Below are positions 30,870 through 45,050 of a stretch of 64,000 bases of DNA, in pieces. A program made the translations under genes and the position numbers. Numbering within the stretch: the first letter of the stretch is position 1; each line of letters opens with the position of its first letter. The DNA is from Diadema setosum. Lineage: Eukaryota > Echinodermata > Echinoidea > Diadematoida > Diadematidae. The stretch lies in contig NC_092706.1 of assembly GCF_964275005.1 (NCBI RefSeq), positions 5,684,564 through 5,748,563 of the forward strand, in the 5' to 3' direction. Under the pieces are notes generated by a model. That model was not told where the DNA came from and did no database searches. It worked only from the letters and a program-made list of their open reading frames with translations.

Positions 30870-30915
30870 TCAATCGAGCTTTCGGCCTGTCATCAGGCCT
30901 TCATCAGGACGTGTA
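30870..30915 (-). ncRNA. Hammerhead-like core motif
   Basis: The - strand reads CTGATGA, then GGCC-TGATGACA-GGCC as a closed stem, then GAAA, in the order of the hammerhead catalytic core (CUGANGA, stem II, GAAA). Stems I and III are not evident, so activity is unproven. Such cores occur in Penelope-like elements and retrozymes. Confidence 0.35.
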
Positions 30916-33900
30916 TAATTTGATGTGATGTCTCGCATCACAGCACTTCACGCTCGTCTTCTGTGTGGGGCTATTACGTTCTGTGATGTCAAGGCCGAGT
31001 GTTCTGCTACGAGTGTTCTGTTACAAGTCTCAGATTCTGTAAACTCCATGGAACCAAGCAATTTACGCTGAATTTCTGAGGAAACACACACACACACAAA
31101 AATGTGCGTATATATATATATATGACAATACGAATCCATGAAGAGATACTCTAGACCATTCAGAGTACAAAAAGTAATTTTTGAGGGATATAATACGTAT
31201 GACCCACCTTCTATTGTAATATCCTTGACTTAACCTTAACATCAAACCCTAGCTTTTCAAGCAACGTATTCCCAAGGTCAGTTTGAATATGGAATCGTTT
31301 ACCGGGATTTGTTGTATTCAATCCAAACCCAACCATCAATCAGACAGGCTGCACTACCGTTCAGCAACAGGATGTAATCGCTCTCTGGGTCCCAAATGCA
31401 ATAAAACGGGACCAGTGCATAATTTACTGGCATGGACACTCTTGTGTTTGTTCTTCAAAGAGAGAGACTGCGCAATCCTTACATGAAATGATGTAGGCCT
31501 ATCCATCCGGTATAGGTTCTAATGAGCCCCCATTTGGATTACTGCAACAAGTTTCAATTGGAAGAACCTCAATCTGTGTGTTTTTCCCAAAAAAACTAGT
31601 TGTGGTTATATGTAATATACAAGAGATTATTTTTTACCCCTTCGCTACCAAGTGGTAGCGGAGGTATCGAGTTTGCCGTTTGTCATTACAACTGTCCATT
31701 AGTGAGAAATGAGTTTTTTGTGAGTCAGTAAAAACAGTATGGGGAGTCAAGCTGAAACTCAGCTCCCATAGGCATGAGCAATGCCAAAAGGCAAATAGCA
31801 GGTTAAACATCACTACCTTTACCATAAGTACAAATGAATTCTTATTGAAACTTGCGAATATAATTACAACACCTAAATATCTGAGTTTATGTTATGAGGT
31901 GAAAACAGGTTGATGAAAAAGTCAAAATGCTTAAAGTACAACGTTTCAAATAATAAGATATTATATAAACGGTTCAATGACACTTGCTGGTCGGTTGACA
32001 CTTGGCTGGTCGGTGAAATATTCAAAATGCTTATAAGTTACAACTTTCCCAATGCTAAGATTTTTCTAACACCAGTTCCAAGACTTGTCCTACGATACTT
32101 GCCCCCATAAAATATCTACACGCTAATCCATGCATAAATCCTATCCACAAATATAACCTTCCCCTAATCCTAGTAGTCTCATCAAACTAAACCTACAACC
32201 CTATCATAATCCTTACTTTACGCCCTCGGAGAAAATAAGACCGGAGCGGTTGTCGCAGGAACAAATTTTCATGTCATCATAACCAATACCAGATTCTCTC
32301 CAAATAACAACAAACATCTGATGTATTCAAGTTAAGCATGACATTTTTTTTTTTATTGAGGGGGGAGGGGGATAATTAAGTTTGACACCATTATTTTAAG
32401 AGAAAGTGTATCGCTTGAATTTTCTCCAGTAACTCTGACATAGATTATTTTATTCGATGTACCTCGGGCTATACTGCTTTAAATCTCGTACCAGAAACGA
32501 AGCAAGAGAAACATGATACGGGCCCTGAAGGGGGAGGGGGGGGGGGGAGCAGAGGTATAACAGTTGAGATTACAGGAGCGGGTGTTCCTTTTCATACTTC
32601 TGTTATTATTATGTTCTTTATTTCTTTTTCTCATAAAAGCGATGTACATTACCAACAAAAACCGAGGATTTGCTGTTCCGGTGTTCTATTACCTACAATT
32701 ACCTTTTTGCTGTCGTGCTGGTAGCATCCAGCATTTGATGGCCTCACGAATGTTATCAAACCATCATCTATGTGAAATATCACTCTGTCTCTAAACACGT
32801 AAGAAAGTCATAAACGGAACAAACATAAGCATTAAGAAATTGTGGACACAGGCTTTTAATCAACTGCACAATTGTAAAATAGCGTTCATGAACACATAAT
32901 TGCTACTGTTTTACATATTCTATTCGATAAAATGACATATTTCAAAAACTTTAATCTTGGTAAGCCAGCCAGAATGTGTAAACTGAATACATGACTGACC
33001 CGCAATGTCGTTGGAGATAATTGTCCCGTATTTAATTTTGTTTTACTTGTGTGTGTGTGGGGGGGGGGGGGGCGATCGAGGGAGGTTTCAGGGATTACTT
33101 TGTTTTTGACCCTCCCTCTCTGAATATCTGCATATATCTGTCCTGTAGTCATGTCATGGCGGAAAACATGCCATCCCATGTAAGATTTTTTGCGACATCT
33201 CGATCTATGCAGAAGTGCTCGTGGGTATTTGTAATACTCTGTGAGTTTAGGATCTGTATGACTTCAAAATGATAATCCAGATGCCAGATGCCGGTGTTAG
33301 GCCTTGCCATTTCCGGCTCAATGCATTACATTTCTGCCATTTTTATGACTACGATGATAATTTGATCAAACTTTTTTTTTCAAACTTTTACAGTTGTCTT
33401 TTTTTTTTTGAAAACAAAGTTAATAACTAAAATATCCATACTTTTCTTCTTTCATAAAATATTATGAGACCTAATGTGTACGGAACATGAATGACCCATA
33501 CTCGAGAAAAAGTTGCATGAAAACATGCTTGATCTGTACCTATTCGATGGATATACATGTATTTGAAAAAATAAGCATTCACCTGTCCCTACTCGGCAAT
33601 ATAGTCATTAGATTCAATATCTGCGCGAGTGAATTTCCCTTTACCATCTCCACTCCACCCTCATCTCCGTGTGAATTCATCGAAGCATGAAGGCCATTGT
33701 TATCTGCCAAGTTGAGAAAGTTAAATGGCTTCTTATTCAACTAGCCATCTATCTGGGTAACACGGGATCATAATTATTTTCAGGAAGTCTTTTTGAGATA
33801 GTGTTAATATTTGTTATGCATGAATTGTCATATGACAAAGTATGTATAGTAGGGCTACCCTTTATTTGCCAAAAAAAAATTGCCGAATGTCTGATACAAA

Positions 33901-34376
33901 AAATCGCTCAAATTCGCAAGTGGTGCAAATTTTAACTCAGTCATGCATGAATTATGAACATTCAGTTGTGCATAAAAATAAGTGAAGGAATAGAATCTTA
34001 TCTCTCTATTCATGTATATCTCATAAAGCATGATACTTTCAGAAAAATAAAACCCTCCAATGTAACTGGCTTTCATTTTGTTTTGGGACACTCGTTTTTT
34101 GTTTGTTTGTTTTTGTAGAATTTCAGCATTTTAATCAGACATTTTGATCATCAACTTTTTGACTCCATGACCTACTCCTCCCCCCCCCCCCCCCCAAAAA
34201 AAAAAAATAATAATAATAATAATAATGATAATTGTATGGCAGTAAATTGATATTTAAGGGCTCGAGAAGATTTCTTGAGCCAAAAAAAAAGGAACAAAAA
34301 GAATTTCAGCATTTTTCTTATGAACTTCCATCTTTGATCTCACCTTCCAAAACTTCCTAAACAGAATTGTTATCTC
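30916..34376. other. Spacer with scattered low-complexity tracts
   Basis: Contains a (CA)/(TA) patch at about 31083-31122, a G-rich run at 32530-32549, a T-run near 32345, and a TG-to-G run at 33049-33072. At about 31636 is a 'cgctaccaagtggtagcggagg' hairpin, related in style to the repeats at 34.5 and 36.8 kb. No gene was recognised. Confidence 0.45.
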
Positions 34377-34539
34377 TTAAATAAAGTATTCAATAAGTTT
34401 CAAGAAGTTACCTTTGGGCAAAGACATTGGATCCACAGTGATATTATAAGAATTTGCTCTTGACTTATTACCATCTGCATGTGCACTCATGGTAGGCGCA
34501 ACTTCGCCCACTCGTAAATCATATGCATTTTTTTTTTTT

Positions 34540-34646
34540 TGATACCACAAACGATTCTTCAGTAATGCTGTCCACAAACATTGACAAAGTCGATTACGGA
34601 CGGACGGACAGACGGGCAACCCGAAACATAATGTCTCCCTCAACAC
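34540..34646. repeat. Dispersed repeat end with CGGACGGACAGACGGG
   Basis: The run ACGGACGGACGGACAGACGG is followed by CAACCCGAAACATAATG. It resembles the 36710-36915 segment, with GACAGACAGAGAAACTGACGG and CCTCCGCC. This points to one dispersed family. A C-run and A-run (34181-34207) lie upstream. Confidence 0.5.
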
Positions 34647-35067
34647 TGATTAACTTAGTCTTAAAAAATAAGAGTCATTGTACAGCAAAATAAAAAAAAA
34701 ATAGTAAAACTTTATGGCTCAGAGATGTATACATCTCATCGCATGAAGGATATGGTTGGAAGCAAATACTAAAGAAGTACTGAATAAGATTTACCGGGTT
34801 CCAGTCCAAGGTCTTCTGGAAGCTGGTTTGACTCTGATGTATACGCGGCCGCTACACTGCTCTCGAACAGCTCCATCTAAATGTATTGTAACATGTTGTT
34901 GTTTTTTGAATGCACAACAGTGAATTTTCAGATTATGTAATGTAGAATATAATTACATTTAAGATATTATAGTTACAAGAACACAATAAAAATTCAAACG
35001 TAAGAACTATCTCCTCGTCCGTTTTCAAGCTGTGTGTTTCCTGTTGTTTTATTATAATGACAGGAAC

Positions 35068-35238
35068 CAGGGGAGGATCCAGGAATTCCGTAAAGGGTAG
35101 GCGCCTTTACAAAATAAAGGGGAGTGCACGCTCCCCTTCCTTCCATTTTCCCCCTTTTATTTCTTGTGTTTTAACCAAAAAAAAATAAAAAAAGAGGGGG
35201 TGCACGCCCCCTGCACCCCCCTCTAGATCCACCACTGG
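35068..35238. mobile_element. CAGGGG(A/T)GGATCC MITE, copy 1
   Basis: It begins CCAGGGGAGGATCCAGGAAT and ends CTAGATCCACCACTGG, imperfect inverted ends. 'gggggtgcacgccccctgcacccccct' type GC words lie inside. The copy at 61574-61737 shares both ends and AATTCCGTAAAGG. The end type (CAGTGG-x-GGATCC) is common in animal MITEs. No clear target duplication. Confidence 0.75.
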
Positions 35239-35454
35239 GAATGTAGCTAAATTACACAAAAGCCTTATTTGGTATTCATTACCAAGATGAAGTAAAGAAA
35301 TACAATGTACATCAAAATATCTGGTTGCAATTAATTCATCAATAACTAGAAAAGCACTCTGAGAGCGCAGACCTCCCCCAAACTGCTACCTTCCACCGAT
35401 GGTCTTGCTCTTCCATATAGATCGGTGATTTCCACCCATACAACCGTATATACA

Positions 35455-35897
35455 ACGGTAAAAATCTGACCGAAATCGTACGAAAAATATGGAAGTTATG
35501 ACATTTTAAAGTTTTGCATTTTTTTTTTTTTGGGGGGGGGACAGTTCTTGAACAGTCAATATGAATATGCAAATGACAAAGTGAGCATGGCATTCTCTCA
35601 CAACTTACTATATAGTTTGTACATAAAATTTTGAAATTTTCAGTTTTTCATTCAAAGGACAAAAACATGAATTTTCGTCTTTCTTGTACATGATAAATGG
35701 AAAATCGTGAGGAAATTACATAGTTAGCTCACTCATTTGCATGATCATACCCACTGTACAAGAGCTGTTTTGGGGAAATTATCAAAACTTCAAAATTTCA
35801 TAACTTCCTTATTCTTCATACGATTTCAGTCAAATTTTTACTTTTTAACTCTTTTTATATAAGACTAATTTATTATATGTACTGAATTTCCTCTTAA
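35455..35897. mobile_element. TTAA-family MITE, diverged copy
   Basis: It shares GAATATGCAAATGACAAAG, TGAGCATGGCATTCTCTCAC, the GTACATGATAAATGGAAAAT region and ACTCATTTGCAT with the complete copy at 49728-50339. It ends CTGAATTTCCTC-TTAA. The left terminus is eroded. Confidence 0.65.
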
Positions 35898-36164
35898 ACA
35901 TGTTCAGCATCTTAAAGTATGAAATTGTTGAACAATGTTTGCTTTCGTATTTTTGGGGTAAGGTTTAATAAATCTATGTTAGGCCAGTCTAATGTTATGG
36001 GGAAAACTTGTGAAAAATTACCATACACAATTGTGACTAACGCCTTTTTGCACTTAGAAGCACAGTCCCCTTCCTTCTACATTCATAATCATTGTCAAGT
36101 TTCGCAGATGGACGCATGCAAGCATACACACATGCAGAAACAGAGAGACCTGCTGAAAAGCTCT

Positions 36165-36166
36165 CC

Positions 36167-36232
<66 letters not shown>
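36165..36232. repeat. (TC)n-(TA)n compound microsatellite
   Basis: About 16 TC units pass directly into about 15 TA units. Confidence 0.95.
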
Positions 36233-36234
<2 letters not shown>

Positions 36235-36649
36235 TATGTACAGTGCGAGAAGAAGAGCTACACTGGTGCTGTACATGGTCGGGACCCATTCTCGCACTCT
36301 CTGTATATAAATGGCAGTAAGACTTTGAAACAACTAGTGTATTATACTGTAACTAATAATGAGAAAAAGATTAATTCAAAATTAAGTTCAAATATATATA
36401 AAATTGTGGAATAACACAGAATAAGTTATCTTAAGCACAGTGAATTAACTTGAATTCATTATTACTTTATTTTTAAAGTAATGTGAGAGGATCAAAAGTA
36501 TAGGTAAACTCATTAAAATCATCTCAACATTTGCAGTGTTACTGTGTCACCTTTTTTTTTGGCGGGGAGAGTTGGGGGTGGACAAATGGGCATGTAAAAT
36601 TTTGATTATCAACTCTTGGGTGGGTAAAACTTATTTTAGGTGGATTAAA

Positions 36650-36915
36650 CTTATTTTATTTCTTTCATGACCCCTTTGATCTTTGACCTTTAACCTCATG
36701 ACCCCCACATTTCAATCATTTATATGTTTTTACCTCATTATGAACACCCCCTGCAAGTTTGGTAAAAATTAGTTCATCCATTCTCAAGTTGTCAAACAAA
36801 TAGACAAACAGACAGACAGAGAAACTGACGGACAAACATACGGAACCGATAACAATAACCTCCGCCGTCCGTGCAGTTAGTGTAGCTTCCACCCCCTGGC
36901 AGAGGTAACAAAGAA
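36650..36915. repeat. Dispersed repeat related to the 34.5-kb segment
   Basis: Contains CCCCTGCAAGTTTGGTAAAA, GACAAACAGACAGACAGAG and CCTCCGCCGTCCGTGC, ending CCCTGGCAGAGGTAAC. This is the style of a degraded dispersed repeat. No coding frame. Confidence 0.45.
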
Positions 36916-36959
36916 TTCCTGAAATACCAATGGGTGCCCTGGGAGCTTCATGGATCACC

Positions 36960-37972
<1,013 letters not shown>

Positions 37973-38239
37973 ATGTATTGTCTATGTGCAGTGATTAGCT
38001 TGTCAGTTAGCTAGCTCACATTTAAGTTCACCTTATCTTCTTTATCACTCTTTTCAAAGTATGATTCCTTCTTTTACAGATAAGTGTACTACAATATTCT
38101 ATCTTAGCTTTAATTAAAAACAAATTTAGCTTCTTGCGTCAATCCTGCATGTTGTCAATAGTTACAGTTAAGTGTAGTCTCTGGAGTATGTGCAAAATAG
38201 AATGAAAACTTAAAGATATTAGTAACAAAATCAATTTCT

Positions 38240-39000
38240 TTGTTTTCCTTTCAATTTGACAAGATAGCTTGATATTCATTATTGTCAGGTAGTGCTACTA
38301 AGAAGACATCCTTGTCTTCTCTACATATTCGTCCAAAAATCCTCTGACCTTCATCAAACCTTCCTCTGATGTTTTTTTCTTTCCAAATTTACTTTCATCT
38401 ATCTCTAAAGACTTACCAGGACCTGGAAATTTAACAGGACCAGGAAAAATAAAAAAGGGGCACTTGCCCTCCTCGAGTTGCTTGAATGCACCAGCCTTGG
38501 ACTTTCGATATTGAAGAACATGTTGTGAGAGGTCCTCAGCAACATACTCTTTGTGATCCAGGTACAGTGATTTTGTAGCCTTCAGTTTATTGATACAAGC
38601 CTTCGTGGCCCTCTCTTTTTACAATAAAGGAATAAAAACCTATGTGGATCCTCCTTGGGTGATGTGAGGCATTCTCCTGTACCTGAGGCCGAAATGACGG
38701 TGTTCAGTGACATCGCTGGATATCACTGATGTCTTCTTCGGGGACGACTGCGAAGCGCAGGAAATCTTGCATTATAAGTTTCTTGCAGTCCTCCTTGTTG
38801 CTGGACTTCTGAATCCCAAAGACAACAAGATTATTACGGCTTGATAGCCCATATATATTCATTATTGTCAGGTAATGCTGTCTTCTCTGCAGATTCCTCA
38901 GAAATCCTCTGACCTTCAACAAACCTTCCTCTGTTGTATTTGGTCCCTCCCAATTTACGTACTGTCATCAATCTCTACAGATTTACCAAGACCTCCAATT
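38240..39000 (-). mobile_element. LINE ORF1-like relic, with internal duplication
   Basis: The - strand reads SSRNNLVVFGIQKSSNKEDC then IMQDFLRFAVVPEEDIS, the RRM-type pattern RNN-(L/V)-V-x-x-GI of L1-like ORF1 proteins. Further down it reads LKATKSLYLDHKEYVAEDLS and AGAFKQLEEGKCPFFIF in another frame, the C-terminal part. About 150 bp (38268-38420 and 38850-39000) are duplicated, sharing TTCATTATTGTCAGGTA and AATCCTCTGACCTTCA. Several frame breaks. Confidence 0.6.
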
Positions 39001-39055
39001 TTCCTGTCCTTGGATGGTAGAAGGCTTAACGGTGCACCATGTATTCTTTCTAGTG

Positions 39056-39130
39056 TATGTGTTTGGCCCTGAAAAGGGCCTACCCAATCCCGACGTTTCG
39101 GCAAGCATGTTCTCGCTGCTCTCAAGGGAA
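39056..39130 (-). ncRNA. Second hammerhead-like / retroelement-end motif
   Basis: The - strand reads TTGAGAGCAGCGAGAACATG then CTTGCCGAAACGTCGGG, a GA-stem-GAAA arrangement. It is followed by a perfect GGCCCTTTTCAGGGCC hairpin. GAAACGTCGGG next to such hairpins is a recurrent end motif of Penelope-like elements (recalled). The CTGANGA box is not canonical. Confidence 0.3.
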
Positions 39131-40243
39131 TGAGCAATTGAGGTGAAAATCCGACTTAAATACCCTCAGGAAGGATCAAAGGGGCTTTGGGTTCCTGGAG
39201 GGAAAGTCTTTGATTGGCTGAATAGGTTCTACCGCCACACAAGCCTTCAAAGATTTCATCATATTTCATGTCCGTGTGTTCTTTATGATCTATTGCTGTG
39301 ATACAAACTTCTCCGCAATAACTGTAACAGTCTGCGATTGTTTCACCGCTGGTTGATAAGTATCTCTTGCTTTTGTCACTTTCACCGTCACGCTCTGTAG
39401 TCGAATCTTCCGTTTCTGTAGTCGAATCTCCTGTTTCTGTAGAACTTGCCAACGACACAGATCTATGTTTTCATGTATAGCATCTGTATAATTCATCTTC
39501 GAATGAAACAGTTTATTAATAAACTAGATTTCCTTATGCTAATATTTGTACTCACAAACCAGATTCCATGCCAAATGGGTAAATGTTCTTCCTACCATTC
39601 CCTGACACTTGCTTATATTTCACTGAAATTGTTGTTTCACTCAACGCCTTCCTGATCGATTTACCATGTAGACTCTAATTAGTTTGTTCTTCCAGGAAGG
39701 GCATTTTACCAACTTTGCAGTGAGTCCGACTTCTTGAGAGTAATTTACAGCTACTTCTTCTTCTTCACTAGCCAACTTTTGGGAGAGCCTAAAGAAATGA
39801 ATTCTGATGTATTTTCCCTTCCAACGAGAAGTTGAAGGTGGTTACATGCTCAATGAGCCTTGTGCGACTGAGAGTGAAACTTGATCAAAATTCTTCAATA
39901 AAAAAAAAAGATGGATGACGTACATCATGTATGATCTACTAGTAATATCATTTTACTGGAATTTTTAGGCTCTTCATTGACAAAATCTCAACATTGATGT
40001 TAAAAATGACATTGCAGCTTCATACTTTTTATAATTGACATCATTATACTCCCACCCATACATAGTGTGTATGGGGGTTGTCACGGTAACGGGGTAAACG
40101 GACACAATCCACACATGTATGGCAATCAATGTGCTTGCTCCGATCCACCGGACAATTTGCTAAGGAGTTTGAAATGCAGCAAGACTGCCCTACATTTGGT
40201 AGCCTTTGACCTCATCTGACCACCCTTCCTTTCTTCCTCCCTC
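39131..40243. other. Spacer following the retroelement-end motif
   Basis: A - strand ORF (39156-39458) with a short TET(G/E)DSTTE repeat may be part of the same retroelement tail. Otherwise nothing was recognised. Confidence 0.4.
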
Positions 40244-40686
40244 TTAAAGGTATTAGCGCACATTTGTAAACCTGCAACAATTGGTCTCATAGTTAGCATG
40301 GAGTTTGGGTATGATTGCAGTAACACCTGTGCAAAATTTCGTTCCAATTAGTCCATTACTTTCATAAAAATAAATGAAAATGCACCGTATGCATGCGTAT
40401 AACGCTCGCTAGCTCCGGTCCACGTACGTACTACATGCATGCATGCGATACATGTGTAAGTTACATGTACGTAGCTAGCCCGCGCTCGTAATTCAATTTT
40501 GGGTCGGGTTGACCCGGTTTGAAAATTGATTTTAAAACGATGATTTTCTCTCTTTTATCGAATGGCATAGACAAAGAGCAACAGGTGAGGTATGTTACTG
40601 TTATAACTTGTACTTGAAGTCATATTGGACCTGTTTTATGCAGTTTTGATTTTCGTGGGTTTGCAAATGTGGGCTAATACCTTTAA
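40244..40686. mobile_element. TTAA-flanked MITE, 443 bp
   Basis: The left end TTAAAGGTATTAGCGCACAT and right end ATGTGGGCTAATACCTTTAA are inverted partners, continuing into TTGTAAACC and GGTTTGCAAA. The interior has CpG-rich palindromic words (ACGTACGTA, GCATGCATGCATGCG). Confidence 0.88.
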
Positions 40687-42180
40687 GCTGTGAAAGAAGT
40701 TCCTCTCCTTATGGTAGCATCATGCCAATGACATAGCTAGTTCTACAAAATAGCAAATAAGTGAAGGAAAGTATATGGCTATTTATTTTAGGTGAAGATG
40801 AAGCAAAGGGATTTATTTTTGTAAGTTTCAGGAAATTTGGTTCTTCTATTAGGGTAATCTCTCTTTTTTTTACATGTACATTCTTAACATGATGGGTAGA
40901 CTATTAAGCCAGTGCTACTCTCTCCACAGTGATGATACTTAATAAAAACTCAACATAATATCTGAGTAAACTTAACCTTGTTATGCATGTACATATTAAA
41001 GCTGCCAGTATTACCTCTCCTATCCTAAATTGCTTAAAACTATGGTGTAGTATAGAATACCTTCTTCCACCTTGAAAGAAAAGGCTGTCTTTCTGAGACC
41101 CTTTTTTTTCTTATTTTCGGTACATCCTTAAGATATTTTCTATGGCATTTTGTATGCCTTCAAATCTGAGCAACGGCACTCAAAATCATATACTAGTGTA
41201 TGGATTGTCCTTATCATCCATCTTTCATAGACTGTCTACACCATACACTGGTGATGACTCGACTCCAGCTCCACAGAGTTCTGTGCTTGAGATCAACTCA
41301 AACCTTGCAAACACATGTGCTATTTAGTGAATTCAGTTTGTTTGCTAAAAACATCTGCAATAAATAGTGTTTGTTAAGTTTTTAAATGATGCCAATTACA
41401 CATTGTAGAAAGGTGACAGGTTCTAATGAGGTAATGCAATCATCCTCAATGGATCAAAAAGGGTTCATACTGTGACAAATTCCTGTAAAATTTCCTGGGT
41501 TTTCTCATATGCACAGCCAGTGCACAGCACTGAGCAGATGCAGATCTATGGTTCCACAGTTTATGACGTGATGTGACGTCATAACTTGCTATACTAGTGA
41601 GGTCAGAGTGTTGCCAGATGTGATTGGATCGAAAAGATGCTTCTCCTTACTTTTTTAAGGAGTCTGAAGAATTTTCTTGCCCAATCAACATGATTTTGAA
41701 ATATTATGACCGAGAGGACAAAATTCTACACTGGAAGCTGAAAACGCTGCATGTATGCGTAGGCGGTAATCAGTTGCTGGGATAGTACGCAGTCTCACGC
41801 ATGGGTTTATCACGCTATGTTTCCTGCTTCAAATTGTGCATGTACATGCAGAGCTATGGAAGGGTTGGTCTCAAAATTCACGTGAAAATCCTTCTTTCAA
41901 GGCCCAGTCCAACGCAGATACTTAAAATCATTTTCTCATATTCTGAAACAGACAAAACAAAATATAGACAATAGAATGCAGTTTTCACCAGCCCTGTATT
42001 TTGCAGCATTGCAAAGTTACACCAATATCTTCAACGAAAGTAAGGTTTTTAAAGCCTGTGCTCATTCGTAATATTACATGCGCCCTCAGCATTCATTCGA
42101 GACTAGGCAACAGACACCACTTTTTCATATGTGTATGGAATAGACATTGAAACAATAGTGCAATGTCAACCTCCTTTTAT
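40687..42180. other. Spacer
   Basis: No gene. A GATGTGACGTCATAAC segment (about 41567) recalls the CRE-like arms at 17974 and 19208 but lacks a partner. Confidence 0.45.
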
Positions 42181-42415
42181 GGGGGCACTGTGGTATAAGT
42201 AGATAAGATGCTTGACTTTGAAATGGAGGTCTTTGGTTCAAATCCCACCAAGTGCCTAGTGCTCTTGGATGAGTTGTGTTGCCCATGATGTCCCCCTCAA
42301 GCCATGTGTAGAAATGGGTACATGGCAGTGCATGGTAATGATAATGATGATAATGATTGCATGGTCTATTTCATATCAGTGCTTTATACACTGGAGAGGC
42401 TACCCTGGGTAAATA
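42181..42415 (+). mobile_element. tRNA-derived SINE, copy 2
   Basis: Box A TGGTATAAGTAG (42191) and box B GGTTCAAATCC (42235). The body has TCTTGGATGAG, CCATGATGTCCCCCTCAAGCC and GTGTAGAAATGGGTAC, in the same order as copy 1 (30575-30812), then a (GATAAT)-rich stretch. It is diverged and therefore old. Confidence 0.85.
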
Positions 42416-45050
42416 GAAACAACTTACATGCATTGCATTGTAATTTTCTATTCAAATGTTTTTAGTTGTTATTGTTATTACTGCTGTCACCATGGATAAT
42501 GTGAATGATGTGTCTGTGAAGTCTGCACGTACGGTATGAATCGAAAAGGGAACTATGCATTGTAAATACATGTTGACTTCTGTTAATTCATGATACTCTT
42601 GACTTCACTATGTGGCCATATGAATATTTGATATACATGACATATATTTCATAATCATTTCATTACCAGGTACTAGTTTTTTGTTTTTGTTTTTTCATTT
42701 TGATTACTTGTCTGTGCCCATATATATACATACAAACACACATGGAAATCTTTAAGGCAAAGATTCCACCACTGACATTATCTGCTGTTAACAAAAGATG
42801 TTGAAATGTACATTTCCCTAAACAGATTATATATCTTGCTTAGTTCCATGATGATAATATAATTAATAAAATATTTTGCAGACATTTTATTACTACATGT
42901 ATGACAAAATATATGATACATATTTAAGTATTATTTGGCCACATTAATGATGATCAAGGTATTATGAATAAATACGAGTCAACATGCATTTGCACTGCAA
43001 AGTCCTTCTAAGCACTCTATCACAATGTGCCTGCAGGAATATATTCAGAGGTCGAATATATTTGTGATCATATTCAACAGGTCACTATTTATCATTGCAG
43101 AAATATCAAGAATGTTCTGCAGTATTTGTAACACAAAATATGGGAAAAGATGATATTCAGGTGATGCTTACAATGGTTTCACGTTAATTGCAAATTTATC
43201 TGTTTGTGTGTGTGTGGGGGGGGGGTGTATTGGAAAGGAGGATAGGATACTATTATGTGTCTCAAATCCTGATATTGAAATTTTTGCTTGCTCTAACATT
43301 CCTCCTGTTCTTCTAATCCTGAAATACAGAAACATCTAGCCTTTATTTTTTAAATTCCCGTTTGTTGTAGGATTACAGACACAAAAGCATTTCCACAATC
43401 TTGTATTGCCTGTATATTTGCTGCATTCTTTTGGTATGAAGGTATAGTAGCACACCAAATACTTTCTCTTGTAAAATCGTGTCCGAAGTATAAAGAAATG
43501 AATATCTATGTAAAGCTTTGTCATTGTATCATGCGTGTCTGCTTACAGTGTCTTGTTATGCAAAGTTGTAGTATGAAATATGCCGTACTTTAAATTTTGG
43601 AAGCTCTGCTTAGCATTAATGTGCCTCACTTTCTGAAATTGCCAGATTTGGCTGACTAAGCTGTCGGATGATATTCAGATGCATAATACACACCCCAGCA
43701 GGCAAAGTTTTAAGAAATCATGATGCTACTAGAGGTCTATGAACCTTGATCTTTGAACTAAATATCCTCAATGGCACGCCAACAAACTGTTTATTGCATT
43801 GTTCATTCTAACAGTGTTGTCGAGAGGAAATACAGATTGTGGTCACTAATGGATTCTTCCTCCTTTTTTTTTTTGGGGGGGGGGGTAGTAAAAAAAAATC
43901 ATGTTCTACCCAATTTTTTTTAAACCTTCATACAGTACACAGTATCAGAGGGCATGGTACCATGGAGCTCAGATATTTCAAACTGGACATGTTAGACGGT
44001 GTCACCAATAATCAGAGCATTATAGGATGAAGGAAATTAGCATAACTTAAGGTTATTCATAATAATTTTGAGGCAGATTACGCATGTGTAAGTAGCAGAT
44101 GTGCCAAGCTTGAGCTGTGGACACAAATTCCATTTATGGAATCATTTATTTGAAATTTTAATGAGATTTTCCACAAAGAAGAAGTTCCAGACCATCAGCA
44201 ATAATACATAATGAGTCCCACCTCAATTGATGCAGGAAAGAGGCAGAGAGAGAGAGAAAAACCAACCAACCAACCAAACAAACAAACAAACAAACAAACA
44301 GTGACAAGCAGTGTGTTGTTTAATGAATAAGGTTGTATGTCATCAATCATTTCAAATGTCAACCTTCATATTTGCGTTCATATTGTTATGTTAAATATGC
44401 CTTGAGCTCGTGTAAATCACGTGTTGAAAACTGAAAGGCGCAGCCCACAGTGAGATTTTTATTTGATTTACATATTTAATACGATTTAAGCCCGTGTAAA
44501 TCAGTGGTTGAAAAATGAAAGGGCTCTGTTGCAAAATTATATGTATGTACATAATAATAGCTTACGTTTATGATAACGTATCTCCACTTCTCAGAATCAT
44601 GTGTGTCAACAGCTTATGTTGATACTATTATTAACTCTATCCAGTATGCCTACTATCATTCACTCACGTGACCTGCACTTCCTGTGCCTTTAAGAAAATG
44701 AACATAAAGGTGACTTCTACATGGTATGCTTGTCTTACCGCCACCACCCATCCAGACAAAGTGTATGATGAAGTCGGATGACTTTGATGGAGACTAAAAC
44801 GACAATGGTATTGCAGTGATGTCAAGATAAAACACAGGAAAAACACTTGTAGCGTTTCATGTATTTTCACCAAACAGTGATGTGAGAAGCAACCACAAAA
44901 TATGCAGATTGGAGGTGATGTCATCACCTGACATGTCTCCCAATTGACCTGCGCATAAATTTTCACCAACCATCCCCTTTTCACATGAAAGTAAATATAA
45001 ATAATACGTTTTATCCTATAGACATCATCTTGTCGCTTCTTTGTGTATAG
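42416..45050. other. Spacer with microsatellites
   Basis: Contains a TG/G run at about 43205-43227, T and G runs at about 43865-43886, and (AACC)n-(AAAC)n at about 44262-44299. The ORF at 44664-45167 (-) crosses an element border and is not credible as a gene. Confidence 0.5.

Noticed and set aside
36037-36333. ORFs with YIYIYI and REREREREG runs
   Set aside because: Translated (TA)n and (TC)n microsatellites. The same applies at 91-294, 504-695, 37800-38014 and 52198-52495.
42191-42260. Possible second tRNA gene
   Set aside because: Same SINE family, more diverged.
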